A DNA stretch of 64,000 nucleotides from Paenibacillus sp. FSL H7-0331. GTDB lineage: Bacteria; Bacillota; Bacilli; Paenibacillales; NBRC-103111. The stretch spans positions 42,228 through 106,227 of the forward strand of contig NZ_MRTH01000026.1 in NCBI RefSeq assembly GCF_001956045.1. The letters are read 5' to 3'. The position numbers and the translations under genes are program-made. The first letter of the stretch is position 1; each line of letters begins with the position of its first letter. The notes beneath the pieces are model-generated. The model saw only the letters and a program-made list of their open reading frames with translations. It was not told where the DNA came from and did no database searches. Positions 1 through 7,660 of the stretch are shown here, piece by piece.

Positions 1-20
1 AAATAATATTTGATTGTAAA

Positions 21-57
21 ACCAAAAGGACAGCCCATAAAACGCTGTCCTTTTGGT
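21..57. terminator. Bidirectional terminator after yutD
   Basis: Perfect 14-bp inverted repeat (ACCAAAAGGACAGC at 21-34 and its complement at 44-57) around a 9-nt loop. T-rich sequence flanks it on both sides, so it can end minus-strand yutD transcription and any plus-strand transcript entering from the left. Confidence 0.85.
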
Positions 58-149
58 TATTTGTTATTCATTTTCTTACCAAAACAAGTGTCAAAATTTT
101 ATTTGCACCTCAAAAGGGAACCCGTTTCTTTATAAAGGCTGGCCTTTTT

Positions 150-647
150 TCATGATGGTTTTGGATGATTCGATTGGTGGTTCTGATGCTTATTGGAATA
201 AGATTTTCGCTGATGATGCTGGCGCTGCTGGCGAGGAGCAGGTGCCTGAGGGGGTAAGGAATCCTCCTGCTGGTCCTGCGCCAGAACCTCTGATTGTTCA
301 AGACCAGCAGCCACACCGATTTCCCGTTCTTCCGATTCAACATCATCTGTTGGCTGCTGGTTAGGCTGATGCTTGGAAGGTACCTTTTCAATAATGAAAT
401 ACGCGCAGCCGAAATTACAATATTCATTCAAATAATCCTGAAACGTAGCAATCATCGATTCCTTGGTAGCTTTCGGATGGCTGTCCTTAAAAAAACCGCG
501 CATACGCAGTTGATTGTAGCCCCAATCCCCAACAATATAGTCATAGCGCTCCAGGACTTCACTGAATCGCTCCTTAAAGGCATCTGGCTTCCAGCCATTT
601 TTGTGGTCAACGACCACCTCGTAGGTTTTGTTGGCGATAAAAATCAT
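150..647 (-). CDS. yutD: YutD family protein (DUF1027)
   Basis: Protein of 165 residues. The first ~90 residues match the YutD/DUF1027 family as I know it: an N-terminal ANKTYEVVVDHKNGWKPDAF segment, then YDYIVGDWGYNQLRMRGF and a CNFGCAYFIIEK segment. The cellular function of the family is not established. Residues ~93-165 form a low-complexity Gln/Pro/His/Ser-rich basic tail, probably disordered. The ATG at 645-647 is preceded by AAGGAGGGG. It lies directly downstream of lipA on the same strand, as in other Bacillales where yutD and lipA are neighbours. The intergenic gap is filled by three tandem hairpin repeats (662-776) that end at the Shine-Dalgarno. A terminator follows at 21-57. The assignment is firm; the role is unknown. 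Confidence 0.85.
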   Translation of the reverse strand: MIFIANKTYEVVVDHKNGWKPDAFKERFSEVLERYDYIVGDWGYNQLRMRGFFKDSHPKATKESMIATFQDYLNEYCNFGCAYFIIEKVPSKHQPNQQPTDDVESEEREIGVAAGLEQSEVLAQDQQEDSLPPQAPAPRQQRQHHQRKSYSNKHQNHQSNHPKPS

Positions 648-661
648 TTGGTTTTCCCCTC

Positions 662-776
662 CTTAAAGTTTTGCCGTAGGCAAAACTGACTTCGTAAGCA
701 TTTCTCTTAAAGTTTTGCCGTAGGCAAACCTGACTTCGTAAGCATTCTCTTAAAGTTTTGCCGTAGGCAAACCTAT
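662..776 (-). repeat. Three tandem copies of the Shine-Dalgarno-adjacent hairpin repeat
   Basis: Units at 662-705, 706-748 and a shortened one at 749-776. On the plus strand each begins CTTAAAGTTTTGCCGTAGGC and the two full units end with GACTTCGTAAGCATT. On the minus (transcribed) strand each unit carries a hairpin of the form AGTTTTGCC-TAC-GGCAAAACT. The array runs exactly from the lipA stop codon (773-775) to the yutD ribosome binding site. Related copies are at 6412-6452, 10130-10208 and 19990-20067. Confidence 0.9.
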
Positions 777-1645
777 ATTTGCTGCGCCGATTTAACTTGT
801 TCATGCGCATGATACGAGCTGCGCACCAAGGGTCCGGATTCGACATGGCTGAAGCCGCGCTTCATGCCTTCGATTTTCAACTCTGCAAATTGCTCCGGTG
901 TATAATATTTTTTTACCTTTAAATGTTTGACGGATGGCTGTAAATATTGACCAATTGTCATGATATTGCAGCCTACTGCGCGCAAGTCGTCCATAGTTTG
1001 AAGAATCTCGGACCATTCTTCTCCAAGTCCAAGCATGATACTGGCCTTCGTCGGGATTTCCGGTGCAATTTTCTTCGACCTTGCAAGCAGCTCCAAGGTA
1101 CGGCTGTATTTGGCCTTGGATCGTACTTTATCGGATAGACGCTCCACAGTTTCGATATTATGGTTCAAAATATCCGGTTTGGCGGCCAGCACGGTCCGAA
1201 GCGATTCCTCATTACCCAAAAAATCGGGAATCAGCACTTCGACACCACACATCGGCAGCCGTTTACGAATCGCTCTAATGGTAGCAGCAAATATCGAAGA
1301 ACCTCCGTCAGCCAGATCATCTCTCGCTACAGAAGTAACTACAACGTGTTTAAGCCCCATTTGCTCTGATGCCTCGGCCACACGCTCCGGCTCTTGAAGA
1401 TCAAGCTCAGTCGGCAAACCTGAATTAACAGCACAAAAACGGCATGCGCGTGTGCAAATATCACCAAGTATCATAAAAGTGGCCGTGCGATTCGCCCAGC
1501 ACTCATGAATATTCGGACATTTGGCTTCTTCACAAACCGTATGTAGTGTTTTGTCGCGCATCATATTTTTTAATTCTTTAAAATTCTCACCTGTAGTCAG
1601 TTTAATTTTTAACCAATCGGGCTTACGTTCAACTGGTGTAGACAT
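773..1645 (-). CDS. lipA: Lipoyl synthase (radical SAM)
   Basis: Inserts two sulfur atoms into octanoyl groups on lipoyl-dependent proteins (last step of lipoate synthesis, cytosol). Both iron-sulfur signatures are present: the auxiliary cluster C38-x4-C43-x5-C49 ([12 protein letters not shown]) and the radical-SAM motif C64-x3-C68-x2-C71 (CTRACRFC). The family C-terminal [10 protein letters not shown] is intact. Length of 290 residues is normal. I chose the ATG at 1643-1645 because the Bacillus protein aligns from there; an in-frame TTG at 1676-1678 would add 11 residues. It is divergent from larB and upstream of yutD in the same direction. The stop codon abuts the hairpin repeat array. Confidence in function is very high. 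Confidence 0.97.
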   Translation of the reverse strand: MSTPVERKPDWLKIKLTTGENFKELKNMMRDKTLHTVCEEAKCPNIHECWANRTATFMILGDICTRACRFCAVNSGLPTELDLQEPERVAEASEQMGLKHVVVTSVARDDLADGGSSIFAATIRAIRKRLPMCGVEVLIPDFLGNEESLRTVLAAKPDILNHNIETVERLSDKVRSKAKYSRTLELLARSKKIAPEIPTKASIMLGLGEEWSEILQTMDDLRAVGCNIMTIGQYLQPSVKHLKVKKYYTPEQFAELKIEGMKRGFSHVESGPLVRSSYHAHEQVKSAQQI

Positions 1646-1690
1646 TGTGTCGTCCCTGCTTTCCGTGGCATATTCCAAGCTTATGAAGCT

Positions 1691-1699
1691 ATTATATCA
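1691..1699 (-). promoter_or_regulatory. Extended -10 promoter of lipA
   Basis: On the minus strand TGATATAAT gives a consensus TATAAT (1691-1696) with an upstream TG, an extended -10. The -35 match is weak. The distance to the lipA ATG is about 46 nt. Confidence 0.5.
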
Positions 1700-1803
1700 C
1701 GAAAGAGCTAACAATCCACATTCGCTTTTATTTGTGTTAAACTGGATAAGGACAACAATTAACGGGCAGAGCTCAACTGTCACTTTGGAGGCATAGGCTT
1801 TAT

Positions 1804-2595
1804 ATGATAAATCTGGAATCCATACTTAAACACGTTCGTTCCGGAGATTTGGACGTTGCAGAAGCGCAAAAGCATCTCGAGGAATTCATGAGTAAACAAA
1901 GTCAGGCAAGCGATCGTATCGAGGATCTTGGCTATGCACAGCTGGATATCGATAGGGAACGCAGGACCGGCTTTCCTGAGGTTATTTACGGGGAAAATAA
2001 ATCGGCTGAGCAAGTCACGGCGATCTTTCTTAAGATGATGGACCATTTGGACCGCGTGCTGGCAACACGTGTAAGCAAGGAAAAGGCGGATTTTGTGCAG
2101 CAGGCGATTCCCGGGATTACCTATCACGAGGATGCTCGTGTACTGACATGGTATAAGGATCAGGCTGCGCGTATGCCCAAGACCGAAGGTTATATTGCAG
2201 TCGTATGCGCTGGAACCTCCGATCTCTTCGTTGCCGAGGAAGCTGCTTTGACAGCTGAAAATATGGGCTGCCGCGTGGAGCGGGTGTATGATGTAGGTGT
2301 TGCCGGTATACATAGACTATTCCGTAAGCTTGACGTTATTCGCGGAGCCAATGCCATCGTCGTTGCAGCAGGTATGGAAGGCGCTCTGGTCAGTGTTCTT
2401 GGCGGTCTCGTTTCCAAGCCCGTTATTGCCGTTCCTACGAGTGTAGGCTACGGTGCCAGCTTTCATGGCGTGGCTGCACTTCTGGCTATGCTTAATTCCT
2501 GCGCACCAGGCGTATCCGTAGTCAATATTGATAACGGCTTTGGTGCCGGTTATAATGCGGCATTAATACATAAAAATACGACAAAGAGGGATTAA
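1804..2595 (+). CDS. larB: LarB, nickel-pincer cofactor biosynthesis carboxylase
   Basis: LarB carboxylates and hydrolyses nicotinate adenine dinucleotide to pyridinium-3,5-biscarboxylate mononucleotide, the first step in making the nickel-pincer nucleotide cofactor of lactate racemase (LarA). The protein (263 residues) has the family's N-terminal helical region (LEEFMSKQSQASDRIEDLGYAQLDIDRERRTGFPEVIYG), then an AIRC/PurE-like domain from about residue 125 (AVVCAGTSDLFVAEEAA, VVAAGMEGALVSVLGGLVSKPVIAVPTSVGYGASF). GGAGG lies 12 nt before the ATG. larC follows after 2 bp, so they form an operon. larA and larE are not in the window, so the client enzyme and the sulfur-insertion step must be encoded elsewhere. 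Confidence 0.93.
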   Translation: MINLESILKHVRSGDLDVAEAQKHLEEFMSKQSQASDRIEDLGYAQLDIDRERRTGFPEVIYGENKSAEQVTAIFLKMMDHLDRVLATRVSKEKADFVQQAIPGITYHEDARVLTWYKDQAARMPKTEGYIAVVCAGTSDLFVAEEAALTAENMGCRVERVYDVGVAGIHRLFRKLDVIRGANAIVVAAGMEGALVSVLGGLVSKPVIAVPTSVGYGASFHGVAALLAMLNSCAPGVSVVNIDNGFGAGYNAALIHKNTTKRD

Positions 2596-2597
2596 CG

Positions 2598-3749
2598 ATG
2601 AAAATAGCATTTTTTGACTGCTTTTCAGGGATCAGTGGAGATATGAGCCTGGCAGCCCTCGTCGATGCGGGTGCTGATCGTCATTATATCGAGGAGGAAT
2701 TGAGCAAGATTCAGATCGAGCCTTTTTCTCTGGAGTGGAAGCGTGTTAATAAAAAAGGAATTTCAGCGTTAAAAATGGACGTTATCCTCGATCCCCATTC
2801 ACCGCCGACCTACCATCGGCATTATTCGGAAATTGTAAAAATCATTAACAGCTGCGGCTTTAACGATCGTGTTGTCGCTTTAAGCTCAGCTATATTTGAG
2901 AAAATTGCTATTGCCGAAGCCAAAATCCATAATATCCCGATTGAAACCGTTCATTTTCATGAGGTCGGCGCCATCGATTCTATCGTGGATGTGATCGGTG
3001 TTGCACTTGCCTTGGATTCGTTAGAGGTCGAGAAAATATGGTCCTCTCCAGTACCTCTGGGCTCAGGAACGGTTAATTGCGACCACGGGATCTATCCGGT
3101 TCCGGCACCTGCAACCTTGGAAATGATGCGTGGGCTTCCTATCGCTCCAACCGCTTACAGCATGGAAATGACAACACCAACAGGTGCCGGCATCATTGCT
3201 GGCATAGTGGATGAATTCTCCAAAGGTTTTCCTTCGATGATTGTTGAAACCATCGGATATGGTGCTGGTACCCGAGACTTGCCGAACCAACCGAACGTGC
3301 TTCGTGTCGTGATTGGAAAAACCGACCCTTTTATTCCTAAATACCAAGTCCCGCATCAAGAAATCCAAAAACATGGACACTTGCATGAACACGAGCAGCA
3401 TCATAAGGACCATGGTCATGAGCATAGTCACGACCACGGGCACAGTCATGGACACGATCATTCCCATGATCACGAGCATAGTCACGGACATGACCATTCC
3501 CACGATCACGGGCATAGTCATGGACATGAGCATTCCCATGATCACAGTCATGAGCAGGAGCACAGTCACTTGCGTAACCAGGATCAAGGACGCTTTCGTA
3601 TGATTGAGCAGCCTCATAGCCATTCCCATGATCACTCACATACTCATTCCCATAATGATCTTGATTCCGATCACGATCATCAGAATCATAAACATGATCC
3701 TTCCATTCATGGTGAGTGTACGGATATTCCTCCAGACCTCAAGCAATAA
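2598..3749 (+). CDS. larC: LarC N-terminal part (LarC1) with long His-rich tail
   Basis: LarC inserts nickel into the pincer cofactor. Residues 1-~242 are the LarC1 region (FDCFSGISGDMSLAALVDAG at the start, HFHEVGAIDSIVDVIG, PTGAGI, GYGAGTRDLPNQPNVLRVV). After residue ~258 the protein becomes an almost uninterrupted (HxHx)n tail of over 100 residues rich in His, Asp and Ser, then stops at 383. The usual LarC2 domain does not follow in any forward frame; it is present as a separate gene on the opposite strand at 3838-4347. The His-rich stretch is the hinge where many nickel-handling proteins store metal; here it ends the polypeptide. The internal DNA is repetitive (about 3400-3660), so it may vary in length. 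The ribosome binding site AGAGGGATTAACG precedes the ATG; larB is co-transcribed. Confidence 0.88.
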   Translation: MKIAFFDCFSGISGDMSLAALVDAGADRHYIEEELSKIQIEPFSLEWKRVNKKGISALKMDVILDPHSPPTYHRHYSEIVKIINSCGFNDRVVALSSAIFEKIAIAEAKIHNIPIETVHFHEVGAIDSIVDVIGVALALDSLEVEKIWSSPVPLGSGTVNCDHGIYPVPAPATLEMMRGLPIAPTAYSMEMTTPTGAGIIAGIVDEFSKGFPSMIVETIGYGAGTRDLPNQPNVLRVVIGKTDPFIPKYQVPHQEIQKHGHLHEHEQHHKDHGHEHSHDHGHSHGHDHSHDHEHSHGHDHSHDHGHSHGHEHSHDHSHEQEHSHLRNQDQGRFRMIEQPHSHSHDHSHTHSHNDLDSDHDHQNHKHDPSIHGECTDIPPDLKQ

Positions 3750-3765
3750 ACCAGACAGCTTAGAC

Positions 3766-3811
3766 AAAAAGGACACCAAAAGGAAGAAACTTTTCCTCAG
3801 GTGTCCTTTTT
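3766..3811. terminator. Bidirectional terminator between convergent larC parts
   Basis: Arms AAAAAGGACACC (3766-3777) and GGTGTCCTTTTT (3800-3811) are perfectly complementary, with a second small inverted repeat inside the loop. The outer A/T runs allow termination in both directions. Confidence 0.85.
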
Positions 3812-3837
3812 CCTTTTAGTTCTTTTCCATACCTATC

Positions 3838-4347
3838 CTATTCCTCACTTTGTACAGTTAACCCCTCGTTTTCTCGCCTGCCTCTATGTAGAAACTGCCG
3901 TTTTACCTCTTCATAAACCTGTTTCAAAGGGATGCCATGTGCGAGCGCAGCCTGCTCACATTCTTTGAATTCCGGGGCAAATTGAACCATTTCGCCGCGG
4001 TGATAGCCGATTTTAACATTTATCATGCCCCACGGTGTGGAAACCTGCTCAAATGCCCGTCCCAGCCTATGGCAGGATGCCCGCAAATAACGAAGACCAA
4101 TCGTTGTTGTTTCACTAAAAATCACTTCTTCTATCGATTGCAGCTTCCGTTCATCTATAAGCACATTCAACATCATACCGGGTCGGCCTTTTTTCATAAT
4201 AATCGGTATCCAGTACACATCATTTGCTCCTGCATCAAATAAACGATCGGTAACATAAGGACAAATCTCCGGATTCATATCGTCAATATTGGCCTGAATG
4301 AGCAGCATATCTTCATCTATGTGCTCTTCACGGTGTTCAAATCCCAT
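3838..4347 (-). CDS. larC: LarC C-terminal part (LarC2) as a separate, inverted gene
   Basis: About 169 residues from the ATG at 4345-4347. The core is the conserved C-terminal region of LarC: LIQANIDDMNPEICPYVTDR, LFDAGANDVYWIPIIMKKGR, then ETTTIGLRYL and PEFKECEQAALAHGIPLKQVYEEV. In most bacteria this is fused to LarC1, and in Lactobacillus plantarum it is joined by a programmed frameshift; here it is convergent with LarC1 and needs its own promoter. The start is chosen because GAGG lies about 8 nt upstream and the protein then begins just before the conserved domain; a longer frame to 4494 adds 49 unrelated residues. It is divergent from lytH. Nickel insertion would require the two chains to associate in trans. 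Confidence 0.85.
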   Translation of the reverse strand: MGFEHREEHIDEDMLLIQANIDDMNPEICPYVTDRLFDAGANDVYWIPIIMKKGRPGMMLNVLIDERKLQSIEEVIFSETTTIGLRYLRASCHRLGRAFEQVSTPWGMINVKIGYHRGEMVQFAPEFKECEQAALAHGIPLKQVYEEVKRQFLHRGRRENEGLTVQSEE

Positions 4348-4559
4348 CCTGCATCCCTCTTTCTTCAGTACCAGGTCCCCTACCCAACGATCAAGGTAAG
4401 TTCTGCTCTTAACCTTGATTCTACCAAAAATAAGCTGTGCTGAGAATCTGTACCTCAAGTTTGTATGCGCGGATAAAAGCAGCACTTCCAACATAACCTA
4501 CTAACACCAATTTGAGCGGACGTACACAGCCATCATGTCCGGATATGGAGGAAAACATC

Positions 4560-5594
4560 ATGAAAGCAATCGGGATACGTGGGTTCCTTAAAGTATTCAT
4601 GTGCGGAAGCATACTGCTAGGGACGTCTTTTCCGATATATGCAGCAGCAATTCCACCCTCTCAGCCTGCCGCAGAGCCCAAGAGCCTTAGCGCTGTATTC
4701 GCCGAAAGAAAAGATTTATTCGATAAAATCAGTACCGTAACCGGAATACCCTGGTACATATTCGCAGGTATAGACCAATATGAGCGTACCATTCAACTCA
4801 CACGTAAACGCCCGAATAGCGACGGACTGATCGCTCTCACCTTTACAGAGCTGCAGTGGTGCGGCATGATGAATCCTGATCACTCGGACACCAATGAATC
4901 CAGTATTGCTTTGTTTGACGGAATCGGCAAGGATGGCTCTGGTGATGGAAAAGCAGACCGCTTGAACGAGCTGGACAGGCTGTATGCCATAGCCAACTAT
5001 TTGTTAAAGCAAGGCTCTGGCGACGAGGACCTGCGAATTGGATTGTGGGAGTATTATCAAAATACACGTAGTGTGGAGCGCATCGAGCAGTTTGCAAGGC
5101 TGTATGCAGAATTCGAAACGCTTGATTTGCACGAACACACCTTTGTCATGCCGCTGAACGCCGACTATTCATACCGCAGTACTTGGGGAGCCAGCCGTGG
5201 CTGGGGCGGTTATCGCATCCATGAAGGTACCGACCTATTTGCGGGCTATGGAGTTCCAGTGCGCAGTGCTGCTTATGGGATTGTCGAGGTTATGGGCTGG
5301 AATGTATACGGGGGCTGGAGAGTTGGCATCCGCGATTTAAATAATGTGTATCATTACTATGCACATTTATCAGGCTTCAACAAAGAGGTCAAGGAAGGAG
5401 ATATCGTCAAGGCTGGTCAGATTATAGGTTGGGTAGGCAGCTCAGGGTATGGCAAGCAGGGTACATCCGGTAAATTTCCTTCGCATTTACATTATGGACT
5501 TTACCGCGATAACGGCTTGACGGATTGGTCATTCGATCCCTACCCCCATCTACGTAAATGGGAGCGCGAGGAACGAATTCGTAAAAAGAAATGA
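4560..5594 (+). CDS. lytH: M23 family endopeptidase, LytH-like sporulation cell-wall enzyme
   Basis: LytH-type L-Ala-D-Glu endopeptidases act on spore cortex peptidoglycan. The 344-residue protein has an N-terminal signal sequence or anchor (hydrophobic to about residue 28, ending YAAA), a helical region, and a C-terminal M23 LytM-like domain. Zinc ligands are visible: H221 and D225 in HEGTD, and H309/H311 in HLHYGLY. The start at 4560 is set by GGAGG eight bases upstream; an in-frame ATG at 4512 has no good site. It is convergent with yunB (14 bp apart), matching the lytH/yunB neighbourhood of other Bacillales and supporting the assignment. Expression is expected in the mother cell, but no sigma-K promoter was confirmed. 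Confidence 0.88.
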   Translation: MKAIGIRGFLKVFMCGSILLGTSFPIYAAAIPPSQPAAEPKSLSAVFAERKDLFDKISTVTGIPWYIFAGIDQYERTIQLTRKRPNSDGLIALTFTELQWCGMMNPDHSDTNESSIALFDGIGKDGSGDGKADRLNELDRLYAIANYLLKQGSGDEDLRIGLWEYYQNTRSVERIEQFARLYAEFETLDLHEHTFVMPLNADYSYRSTWGASRGWGGYRIHEGTDLFAGYGVPVRSAAYGIVEVMGWNVYGGWRVGIRDLNNVYHYYAHLSGFNKEVKEGDIVKAGQIIGWVGSSGYGKQGTSGKFPSHLHYGLYRDNGLTDWSFDPYPHLRKWEREERIRKKK

Positions 5595-5608
5595 GCACAT
5601 GTAATTCA

Positions 5609-6397
5609 TCATGGCTTGACTACGCTGCCAGCTTCCCCTGCCTCATGGGGAGCGGATTCCTTGGAAGGGACCAATGGCAGCTTGGGAAGCGATAAGCCCG
5701 AGGGCAGCGCCGGAGCCTGAGAGCTGTTCACCTGGTTCCCTTTGCCGTCAAAATAATAAGTCGGTACATCACCCACTACAAGTGCATACGAAATCGGCAC
5801 CTCAGTTTCCACCACTTCCGGTACGGTGTCCATCGGGATAATAATGGTCACCTCGGCGATAATGCGAAGGTACACCTCTACGAGCAGCATGTTAATGCCT
5901 GCATTTTGATAGCGTGTGCTTAAATCGACCTTAACGGCACCAGCAGGCACAAATTTTATAGGAATATTGGGGCCGAACGAAGCTAGAATCGGACTGTTTA
6001 GTGCTTGACCTAAAGGGATATGCTCTGGAAAAGCCTGCAGATTGGTAAGCTGACTCTGTACGGTTTTGATCGTATCGGCAGTTATTTTCATATGCTCGGA
6101 ATAGTTCAGCATAAACCCGGTAATTTTACCGTTATTGTCTGTCCGCCAATCAATCAGCTTTTCAAAATTGGTGCTCTGTGCAATCCTGTCGGAAATGGCT
6201 GAATTGATGGATTGCGTAGCGATCTGTTTCACCCGAATTTTGGCCAGACTGGCCAGCGGAGGCTTTAAGTTCTTTTCAATATAAATAAACATTTGCAAGG
6301 TGAATAGCAGCACAATGAGAGCAATTATGATCAGATTGCGTTTTAATTTTTTGGTGCCAACGGGTTTGCTTCTCCATCTTCGCTTCAGCACCAGCAT
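5609..6397 (-). CDS. yunB: Sporulation protein YunB
   Basis: 262 residues with one N-terminal membrane segment (about residues 24-42, LIIIALIVLLFTLQMFIYI) after a short basic cytoplasmic stretch, followed by an extracytoplasmic domain. The blocks IRVKQIATQSINSAIS, GKITGFMLNYSEHMKITADTI, PLGQALNSPILASFGPNIPIKFVPAG and EVYLRIIAEVTIIIPMDT are characteristic of YunB, a mother-cell sporulation protein of unknown biochemistry. The C-terminal ~50 residues are Pro/Ser-rich. The ATG is preceded by AGGAGGTCCCTGCC, itself directly 3' of a degenerate hairpin repeat. Convergent with lytH. Confidence 0.92.
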   Translation of the reverse strand: MLVLKRRWRSKPVGTKKLKRNLIIIALIVLLFTLQMFIYIEKNLKPPLASLAKIRVKQIATQSINSAISDRIAQSTNFEKLIDWRTDNNGKITGFMLNYSEHMKITADTIKTVQSQLTNLQAFPEHIPLGQALNSPILASFGPNIPIKFVPAGAVKVDLSTRYQNAGINMLLVEVYLRIIAEVTIIIPMDTVPEVVETEVPISYALVVGDVPTYYFDGKGNQVNSSQAPALPSGLSLPKLPLVPSKESAPHEAGEAGSVVKP

Positions 6398-6411
6398 GGC
6401 AGGGACCTCCT

Positions 6412-6452
6412 AAAAGTTTTGTACAGCAAAACTGGCTTTATAAGGCTCGCTC
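6412..6452 (-). repeat. Single degenerate Shine-Dalgarno-adjacent hairpin repeat
   Basis: Plus-strand arms AGTTTTG (6415-6421) and CAAAACT (6427-6433) followed by a diverged tail (GGCTTTATAAGGC instead of GACTTCGTAAGC). It sits immediately upstream of the AGGAGG of yunB, the same position and orientation as the other copies. Confidence 0.65.
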
Positions 6453-6580
6453 TAATTAGCATGTACTTCCCTAAAGCCTATGCCGCTGCCAACTGAAAAA
6501 GAAGAAAAGGATTTGTTCCCGATGACATCACTAAACCTGTGAGTATGCTGGACGTTGTTGACTTCATTCAATCCAGGCCA

Positions 6581-6608
6581 AAAAGAGCCGCTATAGTTAC
6601 ACGGCTCT
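6581..6608 (-). terminator. Terminator after the TIM-barrel isomerase gene
   Basis: AGAGCCG arms at 6584-6590 and 6602-6608 around an 11-nt loop. On the minus strand the stem is followed by TTTTTGG, as expected for an intrinsic terminator 28 bp past the stop codon. Confidence 0.75.
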
Positions 6609-6636
6609 TGCTCTACTCTTATTTACAATTTACAGC

Positions 6637-7449
6637 CTAACCCCGCTGCTTAAGAACAAAATCACGGGCATCGCTCGTGTAGGGCTCCTGGGCATTTTCC
6701 AGCGTTACATAGGATAGCGGCTTATATTGGTTCAGCAGCTCGATGAACATCGGATAGTTTAATATACCTTGTCCCGAGGAAACGGTTTGCAGCTTGCCGT
6801 CGGAATCCAGCTTGATATCCTTCGAATGTGCGCTGACCACACGATGACCCAACAGGTGGAACGCTTCCTGCATAATTTCATGCTGACGCTCATAGTTATC
6901 CTGGGTCATTAGATTACACGGATCCATCACCACGCCGATATTGGAAGAAGGTACCTCATCAATCAACTGTGCCAAATCTCCCGCTGTACCTACGATGTGA
7001 CTTGAAGCGACCTCCATTCCGACCATGATACCGAATTTTTCCGCTTCCTCAGCCATTTCCTCAACCGCTGAACGCAAACGCCGCCAATTTCGATCCTGAT
7101 CTTGAATTACAGGTACACCCGTTTCGGTAGCAACAATCGAGGCACCGAACTGGCGTGCATAACGCAAATGCTCCTTGAAGCGGTCTACGTTATGCCGCCA
7201 CTTCGTATCGTCAAGTTCAATCAAGTCCATATAACAGCCCAATACAGGTATGCCTACACCCTGTTTATCAAAGGCCTCTCCTATTGCATTGGCCAAACCG
7301 GGGCTAAGCTTGCCCAAGCTGCAATCGACATCTGTGATGGCCTTGGACAGCGCCAGCTGCACATAGTTAAAGCGATAAGATGCGACCTTGGCTGCGAGCT
7401 GCGCGAAGGGTTGAGGACCTACATTATGAGCCAATATTCCAACTGACAT
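6637..7449 (-). CDS. Sugar phosphate isomerase/epimerase family TIM-barrel protein
   Basis: 270 residues, matching the xylose-isomerase-like AP-endonuclease-2 TIM-barrel family. Metal-site residues of the family are visible: GMEVASSH, VVMDPCNLM, RVVSAHSKDIKL, and a C-terminal YVTLENAQEP. Such enzymes usually isomerise or epimerise keto-sugars or inositol derivatives; the substrate cannot be read from the sequence. The start at 7449 (MSVGILAHNVG) has GGAG nine bases upstream; the GTG/ATG-rich extension to 7470 is less likely. It is the last gene of the minus-strand run containing two lpl-type permeases and a binding protein, so it probably acts on the sugar that system imports. A terminator follows. 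Confidence 0.8.
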   Translation of the reverse strand: MSVGILAHNVGPQPFAQLAAKVASYRFNYVQLALSKAITDVDCSLGKLSPGLANAIGEAFDKQGVGIPVLGCYMDLIELDDTKWRHNVDRFKEHLRYARQFGASIVATETGVPVIQDQDRNWRRLRSAVEEMAEEAEKFGIMVGMEVASSHIVGTAGDLAQLIDEVPSSNIGVVMDPCNLMTQDNYERQHEIMQEAFHLLGHRVVSAHSKDIKLDSDGKLQTVSSGQGILNYPMFIELLNQYKPLSYVTLENAQEPYTSDARDFVLKQRG

Positions 7450-7592
7450 TTCTATACACTCCATTTCCATATATCAAAGTAAATGATTGCGGGATCACAG
7501 ACTGGTTTAACTTGCAAACGTTCACAAGACTCCTTAGTGATCGTGGGCTTCTGGTTCACATGATACCAGTTTTTCGGACAGCTATAAAGCGC

Positions 7593-7624
7593 AAACAATC
7601 CCTTGATGGCACAAGAGATTGTTT
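7593..7624 (-). other. Intergenic stem-loop between binding protein and isomerase genes
   Basis: Arms AAACAATCCCTTG and CAAGAGATTGTTT pair over 13 positions with one mismatch around a short loop. There is no T-run on the minus strand, so it is more likely an mRNA 3'-end stabiliser or partial terminator after the abundant binding-protein message. Confidence 0.5.
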
Positions 7625-7660
7625 ACATACGCCCTTTCAGTGTGCAGCCTTTCAAAATCG

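Noticed and set aside
3063..3639. Antisense frames of 100-190 codons under larC
   Set aside because: Mirror image of the His-codon repeats; Met/Val/Ile-only low-complexity products.
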